Of a stretch of DNA of 12,634 nt, positions 1 to 7,403 are shown piece after piece; within the stretch, counting starts at the first letter, position 1, and the number at the start of each line of letters is the position of its first letter. The notes under the pieces were generated by a model that worked only from the letters and a program-made list of their open reading frames with translations, did no database searches and had not been told where the DNA came from. A program made the position numbers and the translations under genes. Source of the stretch: Oligoflexia bacterium (lineage in GTDB: Bacteria; Bdellovibrionota; UBA1018); NCBI GenBank assembly GCA_903854365.1, contig CAINWE010000210.1:1-12634 (forward strand). Direction: 5' to 3'.

Positions 1-448
1 CAGAAATCAACTCCGTACTTCCCCCCCCAATATCGACTACAACTGAGGCGTTGGCGTCCATGCCCGGCAAAAGCGCACCTAAAAAAGTGTGCCGAGCCTC
101 CTCATTGCCACTCAGAGTTTGAAAGACAAAGCCGGTTTCTGACTTCACCCGAGCAAAAAATTCGGCAGAGTTTCTCGCGTCTCGTGCCTGACTCGTCGCA
201 ACACAGACCACATCCTGAGGTGACAGCTGAAATGTTTTCAAGACCTCAGCATACTCCCGCAGTGCTTGAAGCACTCGCTCCATGGCTGCAGCCTGAAAAA
301 CTCGCGTCCGATCCACCCCCTCGCCCAGTCGCACCACCCTAGCAAGGTCGACTAGAACCTGAGAGGCGGAGATCCCCTGCTCGACCCCTTTTTGGCAAAC
401 GAGAAGCAAACAGGTATTGGTACCGAGATCAATAGAAGCTTGATTCAT
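1..448 (-). CDS. ppx: Ppx/GppA family phosphatase, N-terminal part (cut by the window edge)
   Basis: This is the first 149 codons of an exopolyphosphatase / guanosine pentaphosphate phosphatase protein, which hydrolyses terminal phosphates of polyphosphate or pppGpp in the cytoplasm. The ATG at 446-448 begins MNQASIDLGTNT, the phosphate-1 loop of the actin-like ATPase fold. SGNEEAR at residues 113-119 matches the family segment that carries the catalytic glutamate, and DIGGGSTEL at 139-147 is the phosphate-2 loop. VATSQARDARN (83-93) is also family-typical. The gene starts 3 bp after the lipoprotein stop codon and has no convincing Shine-Dalgarno sequence, so translational coupling is likely. 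Ppx and GppA cannot be separated from the N-terminal half alone; the symbol stands for the family. A G8 tract encodes the phosphate-2 glycines at the very edge of the window. Confidence 0.9.
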   Translation of the reverse strand, partial: MNQASIDLGTNTCLLLVCQKGVEQGISASQVLVDLARVVRLGEGVDRTRVFQAAAMERVLQALREYAEVLKTFQLSPQDVVCVATSQARDARNSAEFFARVKSETGFVFQTLSGNEEARHTFLGALLPGMDANASVVVDIGGGSTELIS

Positions 449-451
449 AAA

Positions 452-886
452 TTAATTCTTAGCATCACTCCCGCTCGAAGCGGCACCTGGCTTTTGGAGA
501 TTGAGCAGGACCTTCATTTTATAATTTTCCTTATCCAGAGCGTCTGCTTTCTCTTTCCAATACTTGAGCTCTTGCTCCATCTCGGCAATTTTCTTATTTC
601 TTTCAGCCGCAAGCGAGTAGTAACCCTCAGAAAAGGTCTCCGACTTAGGGCTAAACACACCGACTCGCGTCTCACCGTCGACGATCCCGCGCACCCGAAA
701 CTGCCCGTCATCAATCTGCTCAGCCTCAATCACCTGCACGTCCGAGGCTTTCCCTGGATAAGCCTTGTCCTGCCAGTAGCGAGCGGCAGACTCCTTAGCA
801 TGATTTTTTGCTTTGTCGCTGGAGCAACCCCCGAACCACAAACCCAACACGATGAAACCGGCCGCAACTCTCTTATCAGTACGCAT
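452..886 (-). CDS. Predicted lipoprotein with C-terminal coiled coil, unknown function
   Basis: A 144-residue protein that I do not recognise as a named family. The N-terminus has positive residues (MRTDKR), a short hydrophobic stretch (7-20) and FGGC, with Cys21 as the likely lipidated residue. Phe at position -3 of the lipobox is less common than Leu but tolerated. A small folded segment (about 35-85, with VIEAEQIDDGQFRVRGIVDG) is followed by a charged heptad-like helix at about 92-130 (rich in E, K and L) and a short Ala/Ser tail. It is probably anchored in the outer or inner membrane, facing the periplasm. The ATG at 884-886 has a strong Shine-Dalgarno (GAGGAGG, 894-900), and the gene lies 16 bp after the AsmA-like gene. 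The neighbourhood suggests an envelope role with that protein, but this is inference. Confidence 0.8.
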   Translation of the reverse strand: MRTDKRVAAGFIVLGLWFGGCSSDKAKNHAKESAARYWQDKAYPGKASDVQVIEAEQIDDGQFRVRGIVDGETRVGVFSPKSETFSEGYYSLAAERNKKIAEMEQELKYWKEKADALDKENYKMKVLLNLQKPGAASSGSDAKN

Positions 887-902
887 TTTCGTTCCTCCTC
901 AA

Positions 903-3362
903 CTAATGAAATAAACCATTCCATCGATCGGTAATTCCGGCGGGCACCCCGCCAGGTAGCTGATTCAGCAAACCGCTAGCTCTCTTCATGAGCTCACTTT
1001 TTGCCTTGCTCGAAAGCGCCTTTGAAATATTATTCAAAGCCACTTTTCCCAAGGCTTCCGGAATCTCAGTTGACGAATAACAAGGCGCAGTCAGAGTACA
1101 CCCCACATGGAGCGGAAAGTGCACTGGTGCCCCGCCGTCCGCAAAAATACTCTCCACCTTCACTCCGCTTTGCTCAACTGAAATATCTCTCAAATGCGTC
1201 AGATTATAAGGATCAGTCAACTCCCAGAACGCATCCAAGGTGTAGGTTTTCATTCCCACCTCGGTTCTCCCTTTCAGGTCGACGCCTTTCCCGCTCTTGG
1301 CCCTCGCCAGGAAATTCGGAGCAGAGAACGTCGCATTTTGAATCGTAAAATCTGAACTGATCTCGTCATATTCGGCCTGGATATTCGGTAGCGCCCCAAT
1401 TCCCTTCCCTTTCAGCAGAGGAACTTTATCGGTCACTCGAAGCAAGGCCTGATCGACGGATTCTTTGAGCATTTTCATAATGTCCAAGGAACTGAATTCA
1501 GCTGGCTGAACCTTAAAATTCCCTTTGGCTTTGAGATTCGATTTGGCAGCCTCCGCATTGAAGCTTGCCCCTTGTAAATCCAACCTAAAATGCCCTTTCC
1601 CCCGCAGGGTGTTCTTGAACATCGGACTCGAGTGCTCGCCCGCCTGCACAAAGTCCAATCCTTTGACGTCCAAATATCCTTGATAGGTAGGTTGAGAAGC
1701 ATTCAAATTGAGAGCGAGATGAGTCTGAATCTCCCCTTGGAAGATTTTCAAACCACACTGATCCATCGCAGCATTCCAATTTTTAAAATTCAGCTGACAG
1801 CCGATCTGAGAAATCTGAATTTGATTCGCTTTCAATTTACCGATTTTCACGCCCAACTGAACCCCAAACTCGGGCAACGCGAGGCTCTTGCGCAACCCAG
1901 CCATCTGAGAGTCGTAGTCTGCTTCGGCTGCCTTCTTGTCTTTGGCATCCTTGAGACCTGAGGCAGCCTGACCTCGCGCCGATGCTTCGTCACCCGCCGC
2001 ACTGGAAGCCTTTGCACTCCCTCCACTCTCAAAATTGATCAGCTGGTCAAGATCCATCTGGTCCGACGTCAGTTGAAAATTCAGATTCGGCTTTTTAAAT
2101 GAAACAATACTACCCTTGAGCTCAGCTTGAGTTCCTGGCGCGGCCATCGTCAACCGAATCGAGTCCACCTGATCGGTTTTGACATGCACCTGAGCATTCC
2201 ATCGTGGCTGTGCTTTGAGCATCGGGGCCTGAGCACTCAGGTCCTTCACTACGAGATTCGCGTCATAACTCGGCTGACTGGTGGTCCCTTGGAGATGAGC
2301 CGTCATCTGAGCAGCCCCGCCCAGTTCATACTGGGCCAACGCCGGCACAAGATCCGCCCAAGGCTTAAATTGAATCTCATTCGTAGAGACCGAAAGATTC
2401 AGCCGAGGTCCGGCAGCCGACTCGAGTCCCTGCAGCTCACCCTTGGCATTCAACTCTGCATTGAGAAACACGGTTTTGAACTGGGTGATTTGAACTTCGC
2501 TGGGGGTCGCCTTCAAAACCACTTGAGCTTTGGCGGGAACACCTTTCTTCTTCAAAAAAGTCCCGGGCACTTGGACTTCCAAGTCATCCGCAATGACATT
2601 TGCGTCCAGCGAAACACTTTCAAAGTTTTGCCCTTGAAACACGGGACGCGCTACTCCTTGCAATCGGATCGGCCCCTGAAGCGCCAGCTTCGTTTCAAGG
2701 CGTGTATTCAACTCAGTCCATGCCTCGAGCTGCATCGGATGTCCTAATGAAAGATCCTCAATCTTGAGATTGAACCCCTTGATCTCCGTTTTCAAATCCA
2801 TTTTCCGATCATCATAGATGAGGAGAGCATTGCTGAGCTCGATTCCAAGCCGGGATTTTAGCACCAAAGCCGGCAGTGTAGAGCCCGACTGCGCAGCCCC
2901 CGCGGAGGCCCCTGAACTTTGACCGGAAGTTTTCACATCCACTTTACTCGTAGAAGGCGACGACGATTTCGTCCCCGATTCTTCGGAGGGAAGCAGGCTC
3001 ATCGCGTTCAATTGACCCTGCTGATCTCGAAACAAATGAATTTCGGGATCTTCCATTTTAAAGGTCAGCGAGGGAGATCCTGAGAACACAGAAGAAAAAG
3101 GCAATTGAAAATAGGCGTGGCTCACACTCATGATCGCGTGCTGGGACGTATCCAAAAGCTTTAATCCACTGACGTCAATCCGGAGGTGACCCCACAGGGA
3201 AAGCGAAAGCTTCCCCAGCATGAGTTCGCCACGAATTTTTTCATTCACGGCCTTTTCGATTTGGGGTCGATAATGATCCACCTGAATGAAGAATGGAACC
3301 GAAAGAATTAAAGCTAGAATTAATCCAAAAAAAACCCCTAACCGCGCGAGCCATTTTTTCAC
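903..3362 (-). CDS. AsmA-like envelope protein (inner-membrane anchored, large periplasmic domain)
   Basis: An 819-residue AsmA-family protein. Members are inner-membrane anchored, bridge-like or beta-rich periplasmic proteins linked to outer-membrane assembly and phospholipid transport. Visible features are one N-terminal membrane segment (about 8-26) followed by the AsmA-type opening VDHYRPQIEKAVNEKIRGEL (28-47). Repeated short beta-strand patterns, such as GELQGLES and AELKGSIV, follow, and the C-terminal AsmA-type region lies at about 585-780. Two low-complexity Ser/Ala/Gly/Lys linkers (about 125-162 and 447-482) interrupt the beta-rich body. The four cysteines fall in two close pairs, C522/C536 and C755/C761, which could form disulfides in the periplasm. 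The start is GTG at 3360-3362, supported by a GAGAGGG ribosome binding site; the nearby ATG at 3352-3354 is out of frame. The gene lies 31 bp after gatB. The precise cargo is unknown. Confidence 0.85.
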   Translation of the reverse strand: MKKWLARLGVFFGLILALILSVPFFIQVDHYRPQIEKAVNEKIRGELMLGKLSLSLWGHLRIDVSGLKLLDTSQHAIMSVSHAYFQLPFSSVFSGSPSLTFKMEDPEIHLFRDQQGQLNAMSLLPSEESGTKSSSPSTSKVDVKTSGQSSGASAGAAQSGSTLPALVLKSRLGIELSNALLIYDDRKMDLKTEIKGFNLKIEDLSLGHPMQLEAWTELNTRLETKLALQGPIRLQGVARPVFQGQNFESVSLDANVIADDLEVQVPGTFLKKKGVPAKAQVVLKATPSEVQITQFKTVFLNAELNAKGELQGLESAAGPRLNLSVSTNEIQFKPWADLVPALAQYELGGAAQMTAHLQGTTSQPSYDANLVVKDLSAQAPMLKAQPRWNAQVHVKTDQVDSIRLTMAAPGTQAELKGSIVSFKKPNLNFQLTSDQMDLDQLINFESGGSAKASSAAGDEASARGQAASGLKDAKDKKAAEADYDSQMAGLRKSLALPEFGVQLGVKIGKLKANQIQISQIGCQLNFKNWNAAMDQCGLKIFQGEIQTHLALNLNASQPTYQGYLDVKGLDFVQAGEHSSPMFKNTLRGKGHFRLDLQGASFNAEAAKSNLKAKGNFKVQPAEFSSLDIMKMLKESVDQALLRVTDKVPLLKGKGIGALPNIQAEYDEISSDFTIQNATFSAPNFLARAKSGKGVDLKGRTEVGMKTYTLDAFWELTDPYNLTHLRDISVEQSGVKVESIFADGGAPVHFPLHVGCTLTAPCYSSTEIPEALGKVALNNISKALSSKAKSELMKRASGLLNQLPGGVPAGITDRWNGLFH

Positions 3363-3368
3363 GACTTA

Positions 3369-3375
3369 CCCTCTC
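3369..3375 (-). promoter_or_regulatory. Ribosome binding site fixing the GTG start of the AsmA-like gene
   Basis: On the minus strand GAGAGGG lies 6 nt before the GTG at 3362-3360. It supports the GTG start over any downstream ATG, which would remove the membrane anchor. Confidence 0.7.
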
Positions 3376-3393
3376 TTCGCTCCCCTGCCGATC

Positions 3394-4854
3394 CTAGCCG
3401 AGAAGCTTTTTCTTCACTAATTCGCCTAAAAGGCCTGGATTCGCCTTGCCTCCAGTCTCCTTCATCACTTGACCTACGAAAAACCCCAACAGTTTATCTT
3501 TCCCAGCTCTAAACTCCGCTGCCTGCTTGGGATTATTTTCGATCACTTTCTGAATGACCGGATCTAATGCACCGACATCACTCACTTGCTTCAATCCTTC
3601 GCGGTCCACAATTACCTGAACTGCGTCTCCTGAAGTCCAAACCAAAGCAAGGACTTGCTTCGCTCCCGTACTGGATAAGACCTGATCATGAACCAACCTA
3701 ACGAGATCTGCAATATGTTCAGGCCGGATTTTACTTTGATGGATCTCAATGCCAGCCTCATTAATCAAGCGGGAGACTTCTCCGGTGACCCAATTCGCCG
3801 CGGGCTTCGCTAGCGCGGATCCGCCGAGGATCTGTACCACTCGGTCAAAAAACTCTGCCAAGGATTTTGTGCCTGTCAATACGCCAGCATCATACGGCGA
3901 TAGTCCCAAATCCGAGATCAACCGTGTCTTTTTCTGCTCAGGCAATTCGGGCAAATTCGAGGCGATCTTCTGAACCCACGCTTCATCAATCTCCAAAGGA
4001 ATGAGATCCGGCTCGGTAAAATACCGGTAATCTTGGGCTTCTTCCTTAGACCTCATGGAGATCGTAATGTCTTTGTCCGAGTCGTAGGTCCGGGTTTCTT
4101 GAATGACACGGCCGCCCGATCGAACAACTTCAATCTGCCGAGCAATTTCGTAGTCGATGGCTTTTTCTACAAAGCGGAAAGAATTGACGTTTTTAATCTC
4201 CGCACGAGTCCCAAAACGAGTGGATCCCTTGGGCATCACACTCACGTTGGCGTCGCAGCGAAAATTACCCTCCTGGAGGTTGCCATCGCAAATCCCGAGA
4301 TAGGTCACAACCGCATACAGAGCTCGCAGGTAAGCGCCTGCTTCTTCCGACGTCTTCATGTCAGGACCACTCACGATCTCAATCAGCGGAACCCCTGCAC
4401 GATTGAGGTTCACGAGGGAAAATCCAGCCATATGGACATTCTTCCCAGCGTCTTCTTCCATATGAATTCTTTGAATCTGAATTCTTCTTTGCCCAGCATC
4501 GGTTTCAATATTCAACCAACCATTTTCGCAAATCGGAAGCTCGAACTGGCTAATTTGATATCCTTTTGGGAGATCAGGATAGAAGTAGTTTTTACGCGCA
4601 AACCGGTTCTTTAAATTAATTTTACTGTGAGTCGCCAAACCCGCCTGAATGGCATATTCTACGACTTTTTGATTCAAAACGGGCAGAGTACCTGGGTGCC
4701 CCGCACAGACGGGGCAAGTATTCAGATTCACCGCCATCTCGCCTACGCTCTGCTCGGCGGGCACCCGGGCGCGACAACTACAAAAAATCTTGCTCTCGGT
4801 GGCAAGCTGACAGTGAACTTCTAAGCCAATAACCGCTTCAAATTCAGGATGCAT
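3394..4854 (-). CDS. gatB: Asp/Glu-tRNA(Asn/Gln) amidotransferase subunit B
   Basis: A 486-residue, full-length GatB. With GatA and GatC it converts misacylated Asp-tRNA(Asn) and/or Glu-tRNA(Gln) to the amide forms. GatB phosphorylates the misacylated amino acid and binds the tRNA. The N-terminal signature IGLEVHCQL (9-17) is followed by a zinc-binding cysteine set C25, C27, C47 and C50 (FCSC and CPVC). The synthetase-like core is marked by YPDLPKGYQISQ (92-103), HMEEDAGK (131-138), LVNLNRAGVPLIEI (147-160) and the region of EGNFRCDANVS (195-205). A helical C-terminal GatB/YqeY tail ends with NPGLLGELVKKKLLG. The ATG start is 9 bp after gatA. Its Shine-Dalgarno AAGG overlaps the gatA TAA stop, so translation of the two is probably linked. 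Confidence 0.97.
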   Translation of the reverse strand: MHPEFEAVIGLEVHCQLATESKIFCSCRARVPAEQSVGEMAVNLNTCPVCAGHPGTLPVLNQKVVEYAIQAGLATHSKINLKNRFARKNYFYPDLPKGYQISQFELPICENGWLNIETDAGQRRIQIQRIHMEEDAGKNVHMAGFSLVNLNRAGVPLIEIVSGPDMKTSEEAGAYLRALYAVVTYLGICDGNLQEGNFRCDANVSVMPKGSTRFGTRAEIKNVNSFRFVEKAIDYEIARQIEVVRSGGRVIQETRTYDSDKDITISMRSKEEAQDYRYFTEPDLIPLEIDEAWVQKIASNLPELPEQKKTRLISDLGLSPYDAGVLTGTKSLAEFFDRVVQILGGSALAKPAANWVTGEVSRLINEAGIEIHQSKIRPEHIADLVRLVHDQVLSSTGAKQVLALVWTSGDAVQVIVDREGLKQVSDVGALDPVIQKVIENNPKQAAEFRAGKDKLLGFFVGQVMKETGGKANPGLLGELVKKKLLG

Positions 4855-4863
4855 GATTGAACC

Positions 4864-6339
4864 TTAAACCTTTCCCAACTCAAAACCGTTTTGAAATGCG
4901 TGAGCCGCGGAGATCAGCCGATCTTCCTGAAACGGCGCTGCCATCAGATGGAGTCCAATCGGAAGCCCCTCTTCGTCTGCACCACAAGGCACACTCAACG
5001 CTGGCAGCCCCGCCAAATTGGCGGGAATTGTGAAAATATCATTGAGATACATCGTCAGCGGATCACTACTCTTCTCACCGAGCTTGAAGGCTGTCGTCGG
5101 AGCAACTGGACCGATAATGAGATCGACCTTCGTAAAGGCTTCAGTAAAATCACCGACGATTTTTCTTCTCACTTGGCAGGCTCGATGAAAGTATGCCTCG
5201 GAATAGCCACTCGAGAGGGCAAAAGTTCCTAGAATGATTCTTCGTTTCACCTCAGGACCAAACAGTGATCTCGACTTCCGATAAAAATCATTCAAATCTT
5301 TTGCCTGCTCTGAACCAGCAGGCCTCATTCCAAAGCGAATCCCATCATAACGTGCCAGATTGCTCGAAGCTTCAGAGACGGCGACTACATAGTAGACCGA
5401 CACAGCATATTGCGTATGAGGCAATGAGATCGGCACCAACTCCGCTCCCTGCTTTTGAAACCAGTTCAAGGAATTCTGAATCGACCTCTCGACCGCCGGG
5501 GCTAATCCGCCCACGAAGTATTCCTTCGGCACGCCGACTCGAAGTTGAGACCATGAGGGCGCTGTTCGAGTGGTGGCGAACGAATTCAGCCGACCCTGAG
5601 GGATCGAAGTCGAATCCTGAGGGTCATGACCCGACATGACGTCCATCAACAGGGCTGCGTCCTCAACCGTCTTTGCAAACGGCCCCACTTGATCGAGAGA
5701 AGATGCGAAAGCAACCAAACCCAATCGGCTAATCCTCCCATAAGTTGGCTTCAAACCCACGACCCCGCAGTAACTCGCCGGCAGTCGAATCGACCCACCG
5801 GTATCACTTCCTAAGGAAGCAAAACAAAGGTCCGCTTTGACCGACGCGGCAGATCCACCACTCGATCCACCGGGCACCCGGTCCGGATGGGTGGGGTGAC
5901 GAACGGGCCCAAAGGCGGAGTTTTCATTGGAACCACCCATCGCAAACTCATCTAGATTGAGCTTACCCAAGGTGACTGCCCCTGCTTTTTCCAAGCGACT
6001 CACACAAGTCGCCGTATAGGGGGCAACATAATTTTCTAGCATCTTCGAGGCGCACGTGGTCCTTACGCCGTCCATGACCAGATTATCCTTAATCCCCATC
6101 GGAATTCCGAGCAGCGGATACTCCTCGCGAGGAACCCTCCCGAACTTCTGGATTAAAGATTCTGCAGCACGGGCTTGTTGGAGCGCAAGGTCATCGCAAA
6201 GAGTCAGATAGGCTCCCAGCTGACTTTTCTTAGCGGCTGCGAGGTACTCCTGAGTCAACTCTACAGGGGATAATTTCTGACTCTCAAAGGCAGAGTGCAC
6301 TTCCTGAATGGTACGAAATGGGATCGAATGGTTCGGCAT
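4864..6339 (-). CDS. gatA: Asp/Glu-tRNA(Asn/Gln) amidotransferase subunit A (amidase)
   Basis: A 491-residue amidase-signature enzyme. It releases ammonia from glutamine or asparagine and channels it to GatB. The Ser-cisSer-Lys triad can be read from the sequence: K84 in GIKDN, S159 in GGSSGGSAA and nucleophile S183 in GSDTGGSIRLPAS. Downstream CGVVGLKPTYGRISR (191-205) is the typical amidase-signature continuation. Near the C-terminus the sequence IFTIPANLAGLPALSVPCG is characteristic of GatA. The length is normal for the family. The ATG at 6337-6339 has a clear AAGGA ribosome binding site (6347-6351), so it has its own translation signal despite the 161-bp gap from gatC. No key residue is missing. 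Confidence 0.97.
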   Translation of the reverse strand: MPNHSIPFRTIQEVHSAFESQKLSPVELTQEYLAAAKKSQLGAYLTLCDDLALQQARAAESLIQKFGRVPREEYPLLGIPMGIKDNLVMDGVRTTCASKMLENYVAPYTATCVSRLEKAGAVTLGKLNLDEFAMGGSNENSAFGPVRHPTHPDRVPGGSSGGSAASVKADLCFASLGSDTGGSIRLPASYCGVVGLKPTYGRISRLGLVAFASSLDQVGPFAKTVEDAALLMDVMSGHDPQDSTSIPQGRLNSFATTRTAPSWSQLRVGVPKEYFVGGLAPAVERSIQNSLNWFQKQGAELVPISLPHTQYAVSVYYVVAVSEASSNLARYDGIRFGMRPAGSEQAKDLNDFYRKSRSLFGPEVKRRIILGTFALSSGYSEAYFHRACQVRRKIVGDFTEAFTKVDLIIGPVAPTTAFKLGEKSSDPLTMYLNDIFTIPANLAGLPALSVPCGADEEGLPIGLHLMAAPFQEDRLISAAHAFQNGFELGKV

Positions 6340-6500
6340 AGGATTTTCCTTGAGACGTTTGATTGAGAAGTTTTTGCTGAGTCTTCTTTCATTGATTCGT
6401 GATACGGGCTGAGGACCGACTGAACTGGGTCACGCGAGACCACGCAGCCCTGCATGATGCAAAAGCCCGAGTCGCTGACGACCTCTCCACCCGAGATGAC
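6340..6500 (-). other. gatC-gatA spacer with in-frame open extension and possible hairpin
   Basis: This is the largest gap inside the gat cluster. On the minus strand the gatC frame stays open after its TAG stop (6503-6501), with no further stop until inside gatA (frame closes near 6261). A predicted product would include MQGCVVSRDPVQSVLSPYHE. The DNA can also fold: 6406-6411 (gggctg) pairs with 6445-6450 (cagccc), enclosing a 4-bp hairpin, 6428-6431 with 6438-6441. I cannot assign a function. Possibilities are a stop-codon read-through extension, a degraded small gene, or a structured leader for gatA. The gatA ribosome binding site lies at its downstream end. Confidence 0.4.
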
Positions 6501-6800
6501 CTAAAGGATCGGCGGCACCTTAAATCCGTCGTAGAGAACTTCGGGCGCCGATTGCAGCACTTTCGGCTTTCCATCGCCGGCGGTCGGCGAAACATGAGCC
6601 ACATCAGCGCGTAAAAAGGTCGGGATTTCGATCGGATGACTGAGCGGCTCGACCGCACTCACATCCACTTCCTGCAACTTCTCAACATATTGGATAATTT
6701 GACTCAACTGATGACTGAAGGTCTGGATTTCGTTTTCTGAAAGCTCCAGTCGAGCTAAGGCGGCCACCTGTCGGGTCAGGGATTCGTTTACGTCTACCAT
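6501..6800 (-). CDS. gatC: Asp/Glu-tRNA(Asn/Gln) amidotransferase subunit C
   Basis: A 99-residue GatC, the small clamp subunit that stabilises the GatA-GatB interface. The N-terminal helical part VAALARLELSENEIQTFSHQ (12-31) is the family hallmark, and YVEKLQEVDVSAVEPLSHP (38-56) continues the match. The C-terminal half wraps on GatA in known complexes. It ends YDGFKVPPIL, close to the usual family ending of the form FxVPxxx, so the TAG at 6503-6501 looks like the genuine stop. The ATG at 6798-6800 is preceded by AAGGG at 7 nt spacing. It is the first gat gene transcribed, 77 bp after the secreted-protein gene. Confidence 0.95.
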   Translation of the reverse strand: MVDVNESLTRQVAALARLELSENEIQTFSHQLSQIIQYVEKLQEVDVSAVEPLSHPIEIPTFLRADVAHVSPTAGDGKPKVLQSAPEVLYDGFKVPPIL

Positions 6801-6808
6801 AGACGACC

Positions 6809-6836
6809 CTTATACCAATCCAAAGGCGAACTGCAA
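6809..6836 (-). promoter_or_regulatory. Weak promoter candidate upstream of gatC
   Basis: On the minus strand TTGCAG (6836-6831) and TATAAG (6814-6809) are separated by 16 nt. The -10 element overlaps the presumed gatC Shine-Dalgarno, so initiation here would give an almost leaderless transcript. The -35 match is poor (3 of 6). It is offered only as the best candidate in the 77-bp gap; co-transcription from further upstream is equally plausible. Confidence 0.2.
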
Positions 6837-6877
6837 AGGAAACCCGCGCAGTTCCCGACCTAGCTGAAATGACCGAC

Positions 6878-7384
6878 TTAACGTCGAACAAACGCACTCG
6901 CGACGCAATCGTTGATTCCAGCCTGAAATGCGGCTGCGCCCGCAAATTCGTCGATTTCCATTGGAAAAACACCGTTCTCGTTAGATACGGGATATTGACA
7001 GGAGAGGGAGCCCGCAGGCGTGAACACACGAGCAGAGCGCCAAAGTGGGTGAGTGTAATGATGAAACTTCAAACAGACTCGCCCCTCGTCAAGCAAGAGG
7101 TACCCTGCAACTCCATCCAAGAGTGGAAACTGAATATTTTTCTCAACGCGACTCGGATAGCTCCCTTGAGTTTGCGTGAGAATGCAACTTTTCTCACTCA
7201 CGGCATCACTCCGATCCGTGACCAAAAGACACAGGAGCGAAAAATGAGGCGCACCCAAGACAGGCTGTCCCCGATAATCAAGCAAAGGCCCACAGCCCCA
7301 TTGTTGATGAATACTAACTGCTTTTGCCTGAGGAACAAAAACCACAGAAAAAATTGCAAAAAGAATCCATGACAGTACCTTCAT
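6878..7384 (-). CDS. Secreted six-cysteine protein of unknown function
   Basis: A 168-residue protein that I do not recognise. The N-terminus is a clear Sec signal peptide: MK, a hydrophobic core (3-17) and a likely cleavage after AKA at position 22. The mature part has six cysteines (31, 52, 67, 104, 129, 160), an even number consistent with three disulfides in the periplasm or outside the cell. There is no further membrane segment and no recognised catalytic motif. The ATG at 7382-7384 was chosen because it begins the signal peptide and has a G-rich ribosome binding site (7391-7397). An ATG at 7415-7417 would add 12 residues in front and has no such site. The gene may be first in the gat transcription unit, with the glycosylase gene divergent on the other side. 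Confidence 0.7.
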   Translation of the reverse strand: MKVLSWILFAIFSVVFVPQAKAVSIHQQWGCGPLLDYRGQPVLGAPHFSLLCLLVTDRSDAVSEKSCILTQTQGSYPSRVEKNIQFPLLDGVAGYLLLDEGRVCLKFHHYTHPLWRSARVFTPAGSLSCQYPVSNENGVFPMEIDEFAGAAAFQAGINDCVASAFVRR

Positions 7385-7390
7385 AATCAA

Positions 7391-7397
7391 CCCCCCC
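7391..7397 (-). promoter_or_regulatory. G7 homopolymer serving as ribosome binding site of the secreted-protein gene
   Basis: On the minus strand a run of seven G lies 6 nt before the ATG at 7384. It is the only purine-rich Shine-Dalgarno-like stretch near that start. A homopolymer here could change length by slippage and so alter translation. Confidence 0.45.
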
Positions 7398-7403
7398 GAT
7401 ATA

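Noticed and set aside
392..934. Plus-strand open frame of 180 codons
   Set aside because: It lies antisense to the lipoprotein gene and the ppx start, has no ribosome binding site and no family-like motifs. The minus-strand genes explain the region.
2127..2747. Plus-strand open frame of 206 codons
   Set aside because: It is antisense to the AsmA-like gene with R/H/L-rich composition typical of a shadow frame.
4033..4614. Plus-strand open frame of 193 codons
   Set aside because: It is entirely antisense to gatB, whose motifs are unambiguous.
6389..6658. Minus-strand 89-codon frame overlapping gatC and the spacer
   Set aside because: Its Arg/Ser-rich composition is typical of a shifted shadow of gatC, and it has no ribosome binding site.
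6869..7372. Plus-strand open frame of 167 codons opposite the secreted-protein gene
   Set aside because: The minus-strand frame has a signal peptide and balanced cysteines; the plus frame is K/R/T-rich with no start signal or recognisable features.
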